Part shown: in pieces, positions 45,747 to 54,756 of the stretch
How positions within the stretch are numbered: position 1 is the first letter of the stretch
Layout: the number at the start of each line of letters is the position of its first letter
NCBI GenBank assembly: GCA_963706425.1
Contig: CAVPMN010000001.1
Span: 744,001 to 808,000 of the forward strand
Reading direction: 5' to 3'
Source: CAVPMN01 sp963706425
GTDB lineage: Bacteria; Actinomycetota; Acidimicrobiia; Acidimicrobiales; Acidimicrobilacustridaceae
Length of the DNA stretch: 64,000 nucleotides
Translations under genes and position numbers: made by a program
Notes under the pieces: model-generated
Databases searched by the model: none
What the model saw: only the letters and a program-made list of their open reading frames with translations
What the model was told of the DNA's origin: nothing

Positions 45747-46143
45747 TCAGCTCCCGTCGGCGACCGGGGCCTCGTCGATCGCCGGGTCGTCGCTAGGCGG
45801 CTCGTCGGCAACCGGCTCGTCGGCAACCGGCTCGTCGGCAACCGGCTGCGTCCGTGTCCGACGGTTCCGGCTCGCCCGCCACCGCGCGCCGCAACGCCTC
45901 GATGGCATCGCGGTAGGCCTGCTCGGCTTCGTCCTTCTGCTCCCGGGTCGCGCGGTCGCTGGCGTTGAGTGTGCGGATGCGCTCAGCGGCCTTCTGCTTC
46001 ACCGCCTCGGCCTCCGCCACCCGTTGCTCGGCTTGGACGGCAGCCTTGCGGGCCTGCTTGTCGCGCCGCTTGGCTTCGGCCTCCTCAGCGAGAAACGCAT
46101 TGAAGCGCAGCAGCTCTTCGGGCACGTCGTTTCGTTCTGCCAC
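45747..46143 (-). CDS. coiled-coil protein of unknown function (C-terminus frameshifted)
   Basis: Helical charged protein: EELLRFNAFLAEEAEAKRRD followed by a long coiled coil (EQRVAEAEAVKQKAAERIRT...). GTG 46143 has GGGGAG upstream. As written the frame ends at 45793 with a Cys/Arg-rich tail (AGCRRAGCRRA), which is out of character. Removing one extra base at 45848 gives an acidic tail of PVADE repeats ending at 45747, one base before the YceH start. The repeat units themselves show the extra base: the first copy reads GACGCAGCC, the others GACGAGCC. Function not recognised. Confidence 0.65.
45801..45845. repeat. 15-nt tandem repeat x3 inside coiled-coil gene
   Basis: CTCGTCGGCAACCGG three times without mismatch, with a fourth degenerate unit at 45846. 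It encodes PVADE on the minus strand in the corrected frame. Confidence 0.95.
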
Positions 46144-46154
46144 CAGCTCTCCCC

Positions 46155-46706
46155 TCAGCTCGCGGCGGGAGTCTTGGGCTGGGGCCGCCAGAACACCGCC
46201 AGCAACAGCAGTGCCCCACCGATGCCGGCCACCGCGGCGATGACCAAGCCGTTGAGCCCGAGCAGGTCGACGGAGCCGACCGAGTAGTCGAGCTCGTGGT
46301 CGATCGAGAACTTGCCGGCACCGAGCGCACCGAGCGCGAGACCGGCGGCGGTGAGGTTCATGACGTACTCGTAGCCCTCGCCGGGTCGGAAGATGAAGAA
46401 TCCGTTGGGCCGATGGTTGGTGAGCCAGGCCACCACCATCACGCCGACACAACCGGCCGCGCCGAGCGGGGTGAACAGCCCGACGACCAGCAACGCGCCG
46501 CACACCAACTCGGTGAGGCTCGCCAGCCAGGCGTGCAGGATGCCCGGCTTGAGCCCGAGGCTCTCGAACCATCCGGCGGTGCCCTCGATCTTGCCGCCGC
46601 CCCAGATGTGGTTGTAGCCGTGAGCGATCAGCGTGACGCCGACCGTCACTCGCAAGATGAGCAGACCGACGCCGATGGCATCGGTGTTGGTGATCGCAGC
46701 CAGCAC
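46155..46706 (-). CDS. DoxX family membrane protein
   Basis: 183-residue DoxX-type protein with about four membrane helices (GVGLLILRVTVGVTLIAHGY, LTELVCGALLVVGLFTPLG, VGVMVVAWL, LVIAAVAGIGGALLLLAVF). The GTG at 46706 is preferred over 46742 for the GGGAGGAG site upstream. The role of DoxX proteins is unclear; some act in redox homeostasis. It sits between dnaE2 (43 nt upstream) and the coiled-coil gene (11 nt downstream) on the same strand, so it may be read through from dnaE2. Confidence 0.85.
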   Translation of the reverse strand: MLAAITNTDAIGVGLLILRVTVGVTLIAHGYNHIWGGGKIEGTAGWFESLGLKPGILHAWLASLTELVCGALLVVGLFTPLGAAGCVGVMVVAWLTNHRPNGFFIFRPGEGYEYVMNLTAAGLALGALGAGKFSIDHELDYSVGSVDLLGLNGLVIAAVAGIGGALLLLAVFWRPQPKTPAAS

Positions 46707-46749
46707 AGCCTCTCCTCCCGACAGCGCGACAGCGTAGGCCACCGAGCGA

Positions 46750-49700
46750 TCAGCGGAAGTCGCGAGATGTCACGGCCGCAGAGATCGGGAGCGCCTCGAG
46801 CTTGTCGGCGATGACGTTGATGACTCCCTCGGATGCCTCGAGCCGGCCGCGTATCAACAAGGCTGGTGATCCTCGGGCCACCTTGCGATAGCGCGACCAG
46901 CACCCCTTGGAGCAGACCACGTTGATGAGCCCCGTCTCGTCTTCGAGGTTGATGAACGTGGTGCCCCCTGCCGTGGCTGGTCGCTGGCGATGGGTGACCA
47001 CGCCGCCCACCAGCACGCGACTGCCGGGCTCGACCTCGGACAGGCCAGCCGCCGGCACCACCCCCAAGGTGTCGAGGTGGGCGCGGATGAACCGGGTGGG
47101 GTGACCGTCGGGCGACACGCCGGTGGCCCACAGGTCGGCGGTAGCCAGCTCGCGATCGTCCATGCCGGGCAACATCGGCGCATCGACTCCGGTGACCACA
47201 CCCGCCAGGCGGTCGTCGCCGGTCTGGGCCACCGCGCCCGCCCCCCAGAGCGCCCGCCGCCGGTCGAGGGGACGGCGGGCCCGGTCGTCGAAGCAGCCGA
47301 ACGCGCCAGCGGTGGCGAGCGCCTCGAGCGAATCGAGCTTGATGGTGGGCACCCGACGCTTCAGGTCCTCCATGCCGTTGAACGGCCCGCGCTGGTGGCG
47401 CTCGGCCACGATGCGATCGGCCAGGTCGGTGCCGATGGTGCGCACCGACGACAGGCCGAGGCGCACCGCGGGCTGCTCGGCCGCGGGCAGGTGCGGCGAC
47501 GACGGCTTCGGACGGGACGGGGTGGGCTGCCATTCGAGGGTGGACCCCGATCCCGACGCGTTGAGATCGGGGATGCGCACCTCGACCCCGTGACGGCGGG
47601 CGTCCTGGGCGAGCGAGTGCGGCGAGTAGAAGCCCATCGGCTGGGCGTTGATGAGCGCCGCGCAGAACGCCGCCGGGTAGTGGAGCTTGATCCACGAGCT
47701 GGCGTAGACGAGATAGGCGAACGACACCGAGTGGCTCTCGGGGAAGCCGAAGTTCGCGAACGCGGCCAGCTTGGCGTAGATCTGGTCGGCCACGTCGCCG
47801 GTGATGCCCCGCTCGGCCATGCCGTCGTAGAGCCGGCCCCGCAACCGCTCCATGCGCTCCTGACTGCGCTTGGAGCCCATGGCCTGGCGGAGCTGGTCGG
47901 CCTCGCCCGGGCTGAACCCGGCCACGTCGATGGCCATCTGCATGAGCTGCTCCTGGAAGAGGGGGATGCCGAGCGTCTTGGCCAGCGCCGGCTCGAGCAG
48001 CGGGTGCAGGAAGGTGACCGGCTCCTTGCCGTTGCGCCGCCGGATGTAGGGATGCACCGAACCACCCTGGATGGGGCCGGGCCGGATGAGGGCCACCTCG
48101 ACCACCAGGTCGTAGAACGTGCGGGGCCGCAGCCGCGGCAGGGTGGCCATCTGGGCCCGGCTCTCGACCTGGAACACCCCCACCGAGTCGGCGTCGCACA
48201 ACATGTCGTAGACGGCCGGCTCCTGGGGGATCTCGGCCAGATCGACCTCGACGTCGTGCGTGTCGCGAATGAAGTCGACCGCGTAGTGCAACGCCGAGAG
48301 CATGCCCAGACCGAGCAGGTCGAACTTCACCAGGCCGGCCGCCGCGCAGTCGTCTTTGTCCCATTGCAGGACGCTGCGGTTCTCCATGCGCCCCCACTCG
48401 ACCGGGCACACCTCGATGACCGGCCGATCGCAGAGCACCATGCCCCCGGAGTGGATGCCGAGGTGGCGTGGGAAGTCGCGCACCTCGGTGGCGAGCTCGA
48501 TGACCGACTGCGGCACGTCGTGATCGGCCTGATCGTCGATGGCGCTCCAGCGATCGATCTGCTTCGACCAGGCGTCCTGCTGACCGGCGGCGAAGCCGAG
48601 GGCCTTGGCCATGTCGCGCACCGCCGACTTGGCCCGGTAGGTGATGACGTTGCACACCTGGGCGGCGTCGTGGCGGCCGTAGCGGTCATAGACGTACTGG
48701 ATGACCTCTTCGCGACGGTCGCTCTCGATGTCGATGTCGATGTCGGGTGGGCCGTCGCGCTCGGGTGACAGGAAACGCTCGAACAGCAACCCGAGCGACA
48801 CCGCGTCGGCCTTGGTGATGCCGAGAGCGAAGCAGACCGCGGAGTTGGCCGCCGACCCACGGCCCTGGCAGTAGATGTCGTGACGCCGGCAGAACTCGAC
48901 CAGGTCCCACACGATGAGGAAGTAGCCGGGGAAACCGAGGTGGTCGATGACCTCGAGCTCGTGGTCGATCTGCGACCAGGCCTTGCCGGTGCCCGGCGCC
49001 GAGCGCGGCCCGTAGCGACGCTCGGCCCCCTCCTCGGCGAGCCGACGGAGATAGCCCATCTCGTCGAGGCCGTCGGGGCAGGGGAACGGCGGGAGGTCGG
49101 GTGCCACCAACGCCAGGTCGAACGCGCACGCCAGGCCCAGCTCGGCCGCCCGTTCGACCACGCCGGGATAGCGGGCGAAGCGCCGGGCCTGCTCGGCACC
49201 CGACCGCAGGTGCGCGCTCGACGCCGCCGGCAGCCAGCCCTGCAGCTCGTCGAGGCTGCGGCGGGCGCGCACGGCCGCCAGGGCGGTGGCGAGCCGACGG
49301 CGGGCCGGGGTGGCGTAGTGCACGTTGTTGGACGCCACCAGGTCGAGACCGGCCCGAATGGCCAGCTCGGCAAGGGCATCGTTGCGCGCCGAGTCGAGCG
49401 GGTCGTCGTGATGCCACAGCTCGACCGCCACGTGGTCGCGACCGAACACCTCGGCCAGGCGGGTGAGCTGGTGCTCGGCCGCCGCCGGACCATGGCGCAC
49501 CAGTGCTGCGGGCACCGCTCCCTTGCGACAACCGGTGAGCACCAGCCAGTGGCCCTGATCGGCGGTGGGGGCGGCCCGGCCGCCCAGCCGGCTCAGCTGC
49601 TCGAGCGAGCTGCGCGGCGCCCCCTTCTCGCCTCGGAGCTGGGCTTCGCTGATGGCCCGGGCCAACAAGGCATAGCCCCGCGGGTCGCGGGCCAGCACCA

Positions 49701-50163
49701 CGAGATGGGTCTCGTCGGTGCCGGCACCCGGGTCGGCCTCGCCCACCGGCAGGACCGTGCGGTCGAGGGTGAGCTCGGCGCCGAACACGGTGGGCAGGCC
49801 GTGCTCGCGGGCGGCCTCGGCGAAGCGCACCACCCCGTAGAAGCCGTCGTGGTCGGTGAGGGCGAGCGCTTCGAGCCCGAGCCGCACCGCCTCTTCGACC
49901 AGCTCTTCGGGATGCGAGGCCCCGTCGAGGAAGCTGAAGTTGGAGTGGCAGTGCAGCTCGGAATAGCTCTTTCCGGAGTTGGGCACCGATCCGCGCCGGC
50001 GCACCACCGCCGGCGCTTCGTAGGGCACCCGCTTGCGCGACCAGGCCGGGCTGTCGCTACCGTCGCCGGGGAAGGGCCGACCGGCCTGACCCGCCTGACC
50101 GGGACGGTCGGAGAGCTGGCGCTCGATCTCCCTCCACGGGACGTCAGGGTTGTTGAAGGCCAC
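46750..50163 (-). CDS. dnaE2: error-prone DNA polymerase DnaE2 (ImuC)
   Basis: 1137-residue C-family polymerase. N-terminal PHP domain (SELHCHSNFSFLDGASHPEE and LALTDHDGFYGVV), catalytic Asp motif GPPDIDIDIESDRREEV, and the later RPGPIQGGSVHPYIRR, tandem HhH and OB region. Length and motif spellings match DnaE2 rather than the replicative DnaE1. It performs damage-tolerant, mutagenic synthesis with ImuA and ImuB. A perfect LexA box (TCGAAC-AGGT-GTTCGA) lies 13 nt before the GTG start, so expression is SOS-controlled. Confidence 0.95.
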   Translation of the reverse strand: MAFNNPDVPWREIERQLSDRPGQAGQAGRPFPGDGSDSPAWSRKRVPYEAPAVVRRRGSVPNSGKSYSELHCHSNFSFLDGASHPEELVEEAVRLGLEALALTDHDGFYGVVRFAEAAREHGLPTVFGAELTLDRTVLPVGEADPGAGTDETHLVVLARDPRGYALLARAISEAQLRGEKGAPRSSLEQLSRLGGRAAPTADQGHWLVLTGCRKGAVPAALVRHGPAAAEHQLTRLAEVFGRDHVAVELWHHDDPLDSARNDALAELAIRAGLDLVASNNVHYATPARRRLATALAAVRARRSLDELQGWLPAASSAHLRSGAEQARRFARYPGVVERAAELGLACAFDLALVAPDLPPFPCPDGLDEMGYLRRLAEEGAERRYGPRSAPGTGKAWSQIDHELEVIDHLGFPGYFLIVWDLVEFCRRHDIYCQGRGSAANSAVCFALGITKADAVSLGLLFERFLSPERDGPPDIDIDIESDRREEVIQYVYDRYGRHDAAQVCNVITYRAKSAVRDMAKALGFAAGQQDAWSKQIDRWSAIDDQADHDVPQSVIELATEVRDFPRHLGIHSGGMVLCDRPVIEVCPVEWGRMENRSVLQWDKDDCAAAGLVKFDLLGLGMLSALHYAVDFIRDTHDVEVDLAEIPQEPAVYDMLCDADSVGVFQVESRAQMATLPRLRPRTFYDLVVEVALIRPGPIQGGSVHPYIRRRNGKEPVTFLHPLLEPALAKTLGIPLFQEQLMQMAIDVAGFSPGEADQLRQAMGSKRSQERMERLRGRLYDGMAERGITGDVADQIYAKLAAFANFGFPESHSVSFAYLVYASSWIKLHYPAAFCAALINAQPMGFYSPHSLAQDARRHGVEVRIPDLNASGSGSTLEWQPTPSRPKPSSPHLPAAEQPAVRLGLSSVRTIGTDLADRIVAERHQRGPFNGMEDLKRRVPTIKLDSLEALATAGAFGCFDDRARRPLDRRRALWGAGAVAQTGDDRLAGVVTGVDAPMLPGMDDRELATADLWATGVSPDGHPTRFIRAHLDTLGVVPAAGLSEVEPGSRVLVGGVVTHRQRPATAGGTTFINLEDETGLINVVCSKGCWSRYRKVARGSPALLIRGRLEASEGVINVIADKLEALPISAAVTSRDFR

Positions 50164-50175
50164 CCCGCGACAGTA

Positions 50176-50191
50176 TCGAACAGGTGTTCGA
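50176..50191. promoter_or_regulatory. LexA/SOS box upstream of dnaE2
   Basis: TCGAACAGGTGTTCGA, a perfect match to the actinobacterial SOS consensus TCGAAC-N4-GTTCGA, 13 nt before the dnaE2 start. Confidence 0.92.
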
Positions 50192-50226
50192 TGTCAACCG
50201 GCGGCGTTCCTTCAGGTCTGGCGCTC

Positions 50227-50955
50227 TCAGGTCTGGGGTGTCTCGGCGAAGCGGCGCAGGTCGTCGGCCGAGAAGCCCACGCCGCCGTTCGGCCAGGTGA
50301 TGGCCTGGCTGCGGGCCGGCCACACCTGGGTGAGCCCAGCCCGGTCCGACAGGTCGGGCACCGACTGCCGCCACGCCGGCGAGGCGAACTCGCGCACCTG
50401 GAAGAACATGCGGGCGATCACCACCGTGACCACCGACGTGATGGCGTCATCGGCGGGCCCGGGCTCGAACACCTGCAACGACCACGCACCGGCGCGTTGG
50501 GTGCCGCGGTGGTCGCCGTAGATGATGAGCGTCGACACCGGCGGCATCCGGGTGCGCTTGAAGTCGGTGAAGTAGTGCGAGGGATAGTGCGACGCACCGG
50601 CGCCCGCGAGATCGGGTCGGGTGAACGTGAGCAGCAGGGCGGTCTTGAACGCCCACGCCGCCAGCGTCTTTTGCTGCGCGGCGCGCAACGAGAGCGTCTC
50701 GCCCTCGATCATCGCCGACAGCAACGGTCGGGCGCGGGTGTCGAGCGACCGCATCCATCCGGCCCGACACGCGCTGCACGCGACCCGCACCCGCAGCCAC
50801 ACGTCGCCGATCCACGGCCCACCAGTGGGCGCGGCGACGAACGGGCCGCCGCCGTCGAGCGTGGTGGCGATCGACGGCGGGATCACCGACTCACCGGTGA
50901 GCGGCTGGCCGCCACAGAACACGCACCCGGTGACGGACGACGACGGGGTGCTCAT
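50227..50955 (-). CDS. hypothetical protein with CxxC pairs
   Basis: 242-residue protein, not assigned to a family. Two CxxC pairs (VTGCVFCGGQP near residue 10 and VACSACRAGW near 60) could bind zinc as a treble-clef or ribbon. The rest has aromatic and charged blocks (LRAAQQKTLAAWAFKTALLL, SHYPSHYFTDFKRTR) that suggest a nucleic-acid-associated or enzyme-like core; similar stand-alone proteins are often annotated as HNH-like or hypothetical. It is upstream of dnaE2 on the same strand, but the SOS box lies between. The end of the gene is duplicated downstream (TCAGGTCTGG at 50212 and 50227). Confidence 0.65.
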   Translation of the reverse strand: MSTPSSSVTGCVFCGGQPLTGESVIPPSIATTLDGGGPFVAAPTGGPWIGDVWLRVRVACSACRAGWMRSLDTRARPLLSAMIEGETLSLRAAQQKTLAAWAFKTALLLTFTRPDLAGAGASHYPSHYFTDFKRTRMPPVSTLIIYGDHRGTQRAGAWSLQVFEPGPADDAITSVVTVVIARMFFQVREFASPAWRQSVPDLSDRAGLTQVWPARSQAITWPNGGVGFSADDLRRFAETPQT

Positions 50956-51061
50956 CGGCGGGAGCCTAGAGGCGCGGTCGCGCCGCCTCGAAACCCGGAC
51001 GAACGACCGACCGTTGGCAAGAGCGACCGAGCGGGGCATGCTGGATCGAGGGGAGGTTGCC

Positions 51062-51445
51062 ATGACCGTCGAGCTCAACCACACGATCGTGTCCGCGCGC
51101 GACAAGCGCGAGTCGGCCACCTTCCTCGCCGAGGTGCTCGGCTTGCCCGAGCCGGTGCCGTTCGGGCACTTCCTCGGCGTCACCACCGGCAACGGCGTCA
51201 CCCTCGACTTCATCGACGACGACGCCGAGATCGAGCCGATCCACTACGCGTTCCTCGTCAGCGACGACGAGTTCGACGAGATCTTCGGGCGCATCAAGGA
51301 GCGCCAGCTCCCCTACTGGGCCGATCCCGGACGCAACCAACCAGGTGAGATCAACACCCACTTCGGCGGACGGGGCGTCTACTTCCCCGACCCGAGCGGC
51401 CACTTCCTCGAGATCATCACGCGCCCCTACGACACCGGCGCCTGA
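51062..51445 (+). CDS. VOC/glyoxalase superfamily protein
   Basis: 127-residue VOC protein. N-terminal LNHTIVSARDKRESATFLAE and the C-terminal GRGVYFPDPSGHFLEIITRP (Glu/His metal ligands) are typical of single-module glyoxalase/dioxygenase-fold proteins. ATG 51062 has GGGGAGG upstream. Substrate unknown; could be an isomerase, dioxygenase or resistance protein. It forms a pair with the next gene, which starts at the next base after its stop. Confidence 0.85.
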   Translation: MTVELNHTIVSARDKRESATFLAEVLGLPEPVPFGHFLGVTTGNGVTLDFIDDDAEIEPIHYAFLVSDDEFDEIFGRIKERQLPYWADPGRNQPGEINTHFGGRGVYFPDPSGHFLEIITRPYDTGA

Positions 51446-51733
51446 ATGGACGTCACCCTCTGCGTGTTGCTCTGGGCGCATCCCGGTCGGGACGACGAGC
51501 TCGTCGCCTACGAAGACCGCGTGCTGCCGTTGGTGGCCGGACACGGTGGACGCGTGCGCGAGCGGGCACGCAGCGACGGCACCGACGGCGCCCCGCTCGA
51601 AGTGCACCTCATCGAGTTCCCTTCGGAGGCGGCGTTCGAGGCCTATCTGGTCGACGACCGACGCGCCGCGATGGCCGCCGAGCGCGATGCCGCCATCGCC
51701 CGCACCCAGGTGCTGCGCGTCGAGCTGAGCTGA
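51446..51733 (+). CDS. DUF1330-like small protein
   Basis: 95-residue protein with a ferredoxin-like (dimeric alpha/beta barrel) pattern: MDVTLCVLLWAHPGRDDELV, then VHLIEFPSEAAFEAYLVDDR, typical of DUF1330/EthD-type proteins. ATG directly follows the VOC stop, so the two are co-translated. Function unknown. Confidence 0.75.
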   Translation: MDVTLCVLLWAHPGRDDELVAYEDRVLPLVAGHGGRVRERARSDGTDGAPLEVHLIEFPSEAAFEAYLVDDRRAAMAAERDAAIARTQVLRVELS

Positions 51734-51758
51734 CTGCCTGCCGCAGAGGCTCAGCGAC

Positions 51759-52358
51759 TCACGCGCTGTTCGCGGCTCGCGAGGCTCGTCGCCACACACC
51801 CCGGTAGGCCTCGAGGCCATCGGCCGCCAGCCAACCCTCGGGGCCCGACGCGATCGACACCCGCTCGGGGATGCTGCCCCACACCGGCACCTGGGCTTCG
51901 ATCCACCCGGCCACCACGTCCTGGTAGTCGCGCGTGTAGGTGCGGGCCGAGCAGATGACCAGGCCGGTGGGCACGTTGCGCGGCACCATCGCCAGCACCG
52001 CCTCGACCCTCGGCGTCTCGACGCCGCCCACCCGGGTGGGCACCACCACGACATCGGCCCGGTCGATGGCCTTGGCCAGCAACCGGTCGTGACCGGGTGG
52101 GGTGTCGACCACCGCCACCTCGTGATCGTCGACGCGGTCGAGGGCCTTGGTGAGCAGCCGCTCGGTTGGGGCTTCGACCAGCTCGACCTGGTCGAACACC
52201 TCGTCTTCGGCCAGGTCGAGCCAGTCGGCGGCGCTGGCCTGGGGGTCGGAGTCGACGAGCGTGGCTCCCTTGCGACTGGCCGCCGCGAGGGCAGCCAGAT
52301 ACACGGACGTGGTCGTCTTGCCGACGCCACCCTTCAACGCAGCCACCACGACGATCAT
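51759..52358 (-). CDS. ParA/MinD-like ATPase
   Basis: 199-residue ParA-family ATPase. Deviant Walker A KGGVGKTTTSVYLA, the A' motif LVDSDPQASAADWLDLA and Walker B VAVVDTPPGHD are complete. It lacks an N-terminal helix-turn-helix and is short, like orphan ParA proteins. It starts 42 nt after the imuB stop on the same strand and has no SOS box of its own, so it is probably transcribed with imuA-imuB. Orphan ParA proteins position cargo or act on the nucleoid. Confidence 0.88.
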   Translation of the reverse strand: MIVVVAALKGGVGKTTTSVYLAALAAASRKGATLVDSDPQASAADWLDLAEDEVFDQVELVEAPTERLLTKALDRVDDHEVAVVDTPPGHDRLLAKAIDRADVVVVPTRVGGVETPRVEAVLAMVPRNVPTGLVICSARTYTRDYQDVVAGWIEAQVPVWGSIPERVSIASGPEGWLAADGLEAYRGVWRRASRAANSA

Positions 52359-52400
52359 CCGTCAGAACATAGCGACCGCCTCGCCGGCTCGCGCCGGTGC

Positions 52401-53957
52401 TCAGTCGTAGAGGGCCTCGAGCCACCAGCGACCGTGCTCGACCACGAAGAGATGGGCCCGACCACCCGCCACCACCTGCAGGCGGGCCCGCCGGCGATGC
52501 GAGGGAGGATCCCACCAGCGTTCGTCGGCTGGCCACGGCCCGGCCCACGCCTCGACGGGCAACCACGGGCCGTCGGCCACCCGCACCTGGGCCGGAGCCG
52601 CGCTGGTGAGCACCCGACCGTCGACCACCACCGCTCGTCCGTCGCCACCGTGCACCTCGGCGGGCGCGGGAGGAGCCAACACCGTGGCCGGCGAGGGCGC
52701 CGGCACCTGGCCAGGCCACGGCGAGTCGGCCATGCCGGAGGGCACCAGCGAACGCGGCTCGGTGAGATCGACCGCCGCCGCCGGCACCAGCGCGAACCGC
52801 TCGCCCGGGCCACGACCGCCCCGCCACTCGGGCACCACCACGGCGTCGACCCCCACCAGGCCTTGCACCCGGGCCACCGCCCGGGCCATGCGATCGGCCG
52901 ACGCGGTCTCGCCTCCCCAGAACCCGAGCTGGCGACCACGGGCCGCCATGACCTCGTCGGGCACCAACGTGAGCCGGCTCACGCCCGCCGTCGGCCGACC
53001 GGACGACGACCCGTTGAGCCAACCGTCGAGCTGCCAGCGCACCCGGTCGGCCACCGCGGCCGCGCTGAGCGCCCCCTCGTGACGCCAGTAGCGCTCGTGG
53101 CGCTCGCCGTGCTCGGTCTCGGCCACCACCAGCAGCCGGGTGCACGCCAGGCCCTGTCGGTCGAGGTGCCCATGGAGCTCGTCGGCCAGCGCCTTGGCCA
53201 CGAACGCGGCGGTGTCGACTCGCTCCGCGGGCGGATCGAGCTCGGCGGCCACCACCAGGTCAGGGGGCGGCGCAGTGGTGGCCGGAGGACGCTCGTCGAG
53301 CCCGCGGGCCAGCCGGTGCGCCTCGGTTCCCTCGACCCCGAAGCGGGCCACCACGTCGGCGGCGTCGAGGGCGGCGAACGCACCGAGGGTGGGAAGCCCG
53401 AGCCGTTCGAGCACGTCGACCAGATCGGGACGGTCGAGCACACCCACGGGGAACGGAGCGAGGAACGCAGCGCTGGTGCCCGGCTCGACCACGCGGTCGT
53501 GCCGGGCCGCGAGCCCGGCGGCGAACGACCCGTCGGCCACGCCCACCAGGGCACAGCCCGCCCATCCCCGTTCGGCGAGCATCGAATCGGCCACCGCCCG
53601 CACCTGCTCGACGAGTGCAGTGTCGCCCCCGAAGTAGCGCGACGGACCACGGGTGGGGAAGGCACACACGCCCGGCCGGGTGATCTCGATGCGAGGGGTG
53701 AACCGCTCGAGGGCGCGCACAACCGGCTCGAAGCAACGTGCGTCGCGTGCGATGTCGTGCTCGTGCAGCACCAACGACGGGCACCGGGCCTGGGCCTCGC
53801 GGCGGCGCTGGCCGACCCGCACCCCGTCGTCGCGCGCTGCGGGGGTGGCCGCGGTGATGCGGTTGGCCTTCACCACGGCGGCGGGCTCGTGGGGCGGCGC
53901 CTCGGCAGCCACCACCGACCAATCGGGGCACCACACCACGAGCGTGCGCACCGGCAC
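52401..53957 (-). CDS. imuB: ImuB, catalytically inactive Y-family polymerase
   Basis: 518-residue Y-family-like protein. The N-terminus (LVVWCPDWSVVAAEAPPHEP) lacks the Asp pair of active Y polymerases, as in ImuB, which serves as a hub between the beta clamp, ImuA and DnaE2. HhH-like stretch VLERLGLPTLGAFAALDAAD follows. A candidate clamp-binding or C-terminal motif could not be placed with certainty; the end (GRWWLEALYD) is typical of ImuB. GTG 53957 is 3 nt after the imuA stop. Confidence 0.93.
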   Translation of the reverse strand: MPVRTLVVWCPDWSVVAAEAPPHEPAAVVKANRITAATPAARDDGVRVGQRRREAQARCPSLVLHEHDIARDARCFEPVVRALERFTPRIEITRPGVCAFPTRGPSRYFGGDTALVEQVRAVADSMLAERGWAGCALVGVADGSFAAGLAARHDRVVEPGTSAAFLAPFPVGVLDRPDLVDVLERLGLPTLGAFAALDAADVVARFGVEGTEAHRLARGLDERPPATTAPPPDLVVAAELDPPAERVDTAAFVAKALADELHGHLDRQGLACTRLLVVAETEHGERHERYWRHEGALSAAAVADRVRWQLDGWLNGSSSGRPTAGVSRLTLVPDEVMAARGRQLGFWGGETASADRMARAVARVQGLVGVDAVVVPEWRGGRGPGERFALVPAAAVDLTEPRSLVPSGMADSPWPGQVPAPSPATVLAPPAPAEVHGGDGRAVVVDGRVLTSAAPAQVRVADGPWLPVEAWAGPWPADERWWDPPSHRRRARLQVVAGGRAHLFVVEHGRWWLEALYD

Positions 53958-53960
53958 GGC

Positions 53961-54746
53961 TCAGCGCCGACTCGGCTTCTCTGGCTCGGCCGTCCCCGCC
54001 GGCCGACCATCGTCGCGGCCGCCGAGAGCCGTCCGTCGCACCAGCGGGGTGACCGGCGCCGGCACATCGGCGTCGGCCAACACCTCACCGCAGGCATGGG
54101 GCAGCCACAGACTCACCCGTCGGGGACGGGCCGCCTCGCGCCGCCCGTCGGCGTCGATCACCACGTGGCGCGCCTCGAGATGACCGTGACCTCGACCGAG
54201 ACCGTGCCAGCGCACCTCGCCGGCCGACAGCCGCAGATCGGCCTGCAGGGACGAGCGGGTGGATCGGGCGCGGGGGTCGACCACCACGAGCACCGAGCCC
54301 CGCTCACGAGCCCGAGCGGCCAGCCGGCGGGCGTCGGTGGCCCGGACCCGCCGATCGGCTCCCCCCGGCTCCGGCCCCATCAACACCAGGTCGGCTGCGC
54401 CGACCAGCGCGGCGACGACCGCGCCCCACGACGCCGGGGGCACATCGGGCACCAGCACCAGCCGTTCGAGAGACAGACCCAGCTCGGTGGCTGCGTCGAG
54501 GCCGAGCCGGGGCAGGCCGACCGCGGCCACCCACGAGCCGGCCACCGACGGCGCCGCCGCCAGGGCGAGGGCCAGGGAGGTGGCCGCCTCGCCGGTGATC
54601 ACCACCGTGCTCCCCCGACGCAGCGCACCACCCGGCATCAGGGCGTGCAGCGCGGGTAGGACGGGCAGCACCTGCTCGCGCGCGAGGGCCACGGGCCGGG
54701 CCCGCTCGGCCAGATCACGAAGCGATACGGGGGCTGCCGTCGACAC
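53961..54746 (-). CDS. imuA: ImuA' (RecA-like mutasome accessory protein)
   Basis: 261-residue RecA/SulA-like protein, as in actinobacterial ImuA'. A degenerate P-loop region (GSTVVITGEAATSLALALAA) lacks the GKT of a true ATPase, and the core strands follow (AADLVLMGPEPGG, SVLVVVDPRARS). It helps the DnaE2-ImuB mutasome. The GTG at 54746 is preferred to GTG 54764, which lies inside the SOS box; AGGAG directly precedes it. The SOS box is 11 nt upstream. Confidence 0.85.
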   Translation of the reverse strand: MSTAAPVSLRDLAERARPVALAREQVLPVLPALHALMPGGALRRGSTVVITGEAATSLALALAAAPSVAGSWVAAVGLPRLGLDAATELGLSLERLVLVPDVPPASWGAVVAALVGAADLVLMGPEPGGADRRVRATDARRLAARARERGSVLVVVDPRARSTRSSLQADLRLSAGEVRWHGLGRGHGHLEARHVVIDADGRREAARPRRVSLWLPHACGEVLADADVPAPVTPLVRRTALGGRDDGRPAGTAEPEKPSRR

Positions 54747-54756
54747 CTCCTCAGTA

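Noticed and set aside
48880..51348. 822-residue plus-strand open frame across dnaE2
   Set aside because: Antisense of dnaE2 joined by chance to the VOC gene region; no motif.
52089..54659. 856-residue plus-strand open frame
   Set aside because: Antisense of imuB and imuA; sequence is His/Arg/Gly-rich and unlike any protein family.
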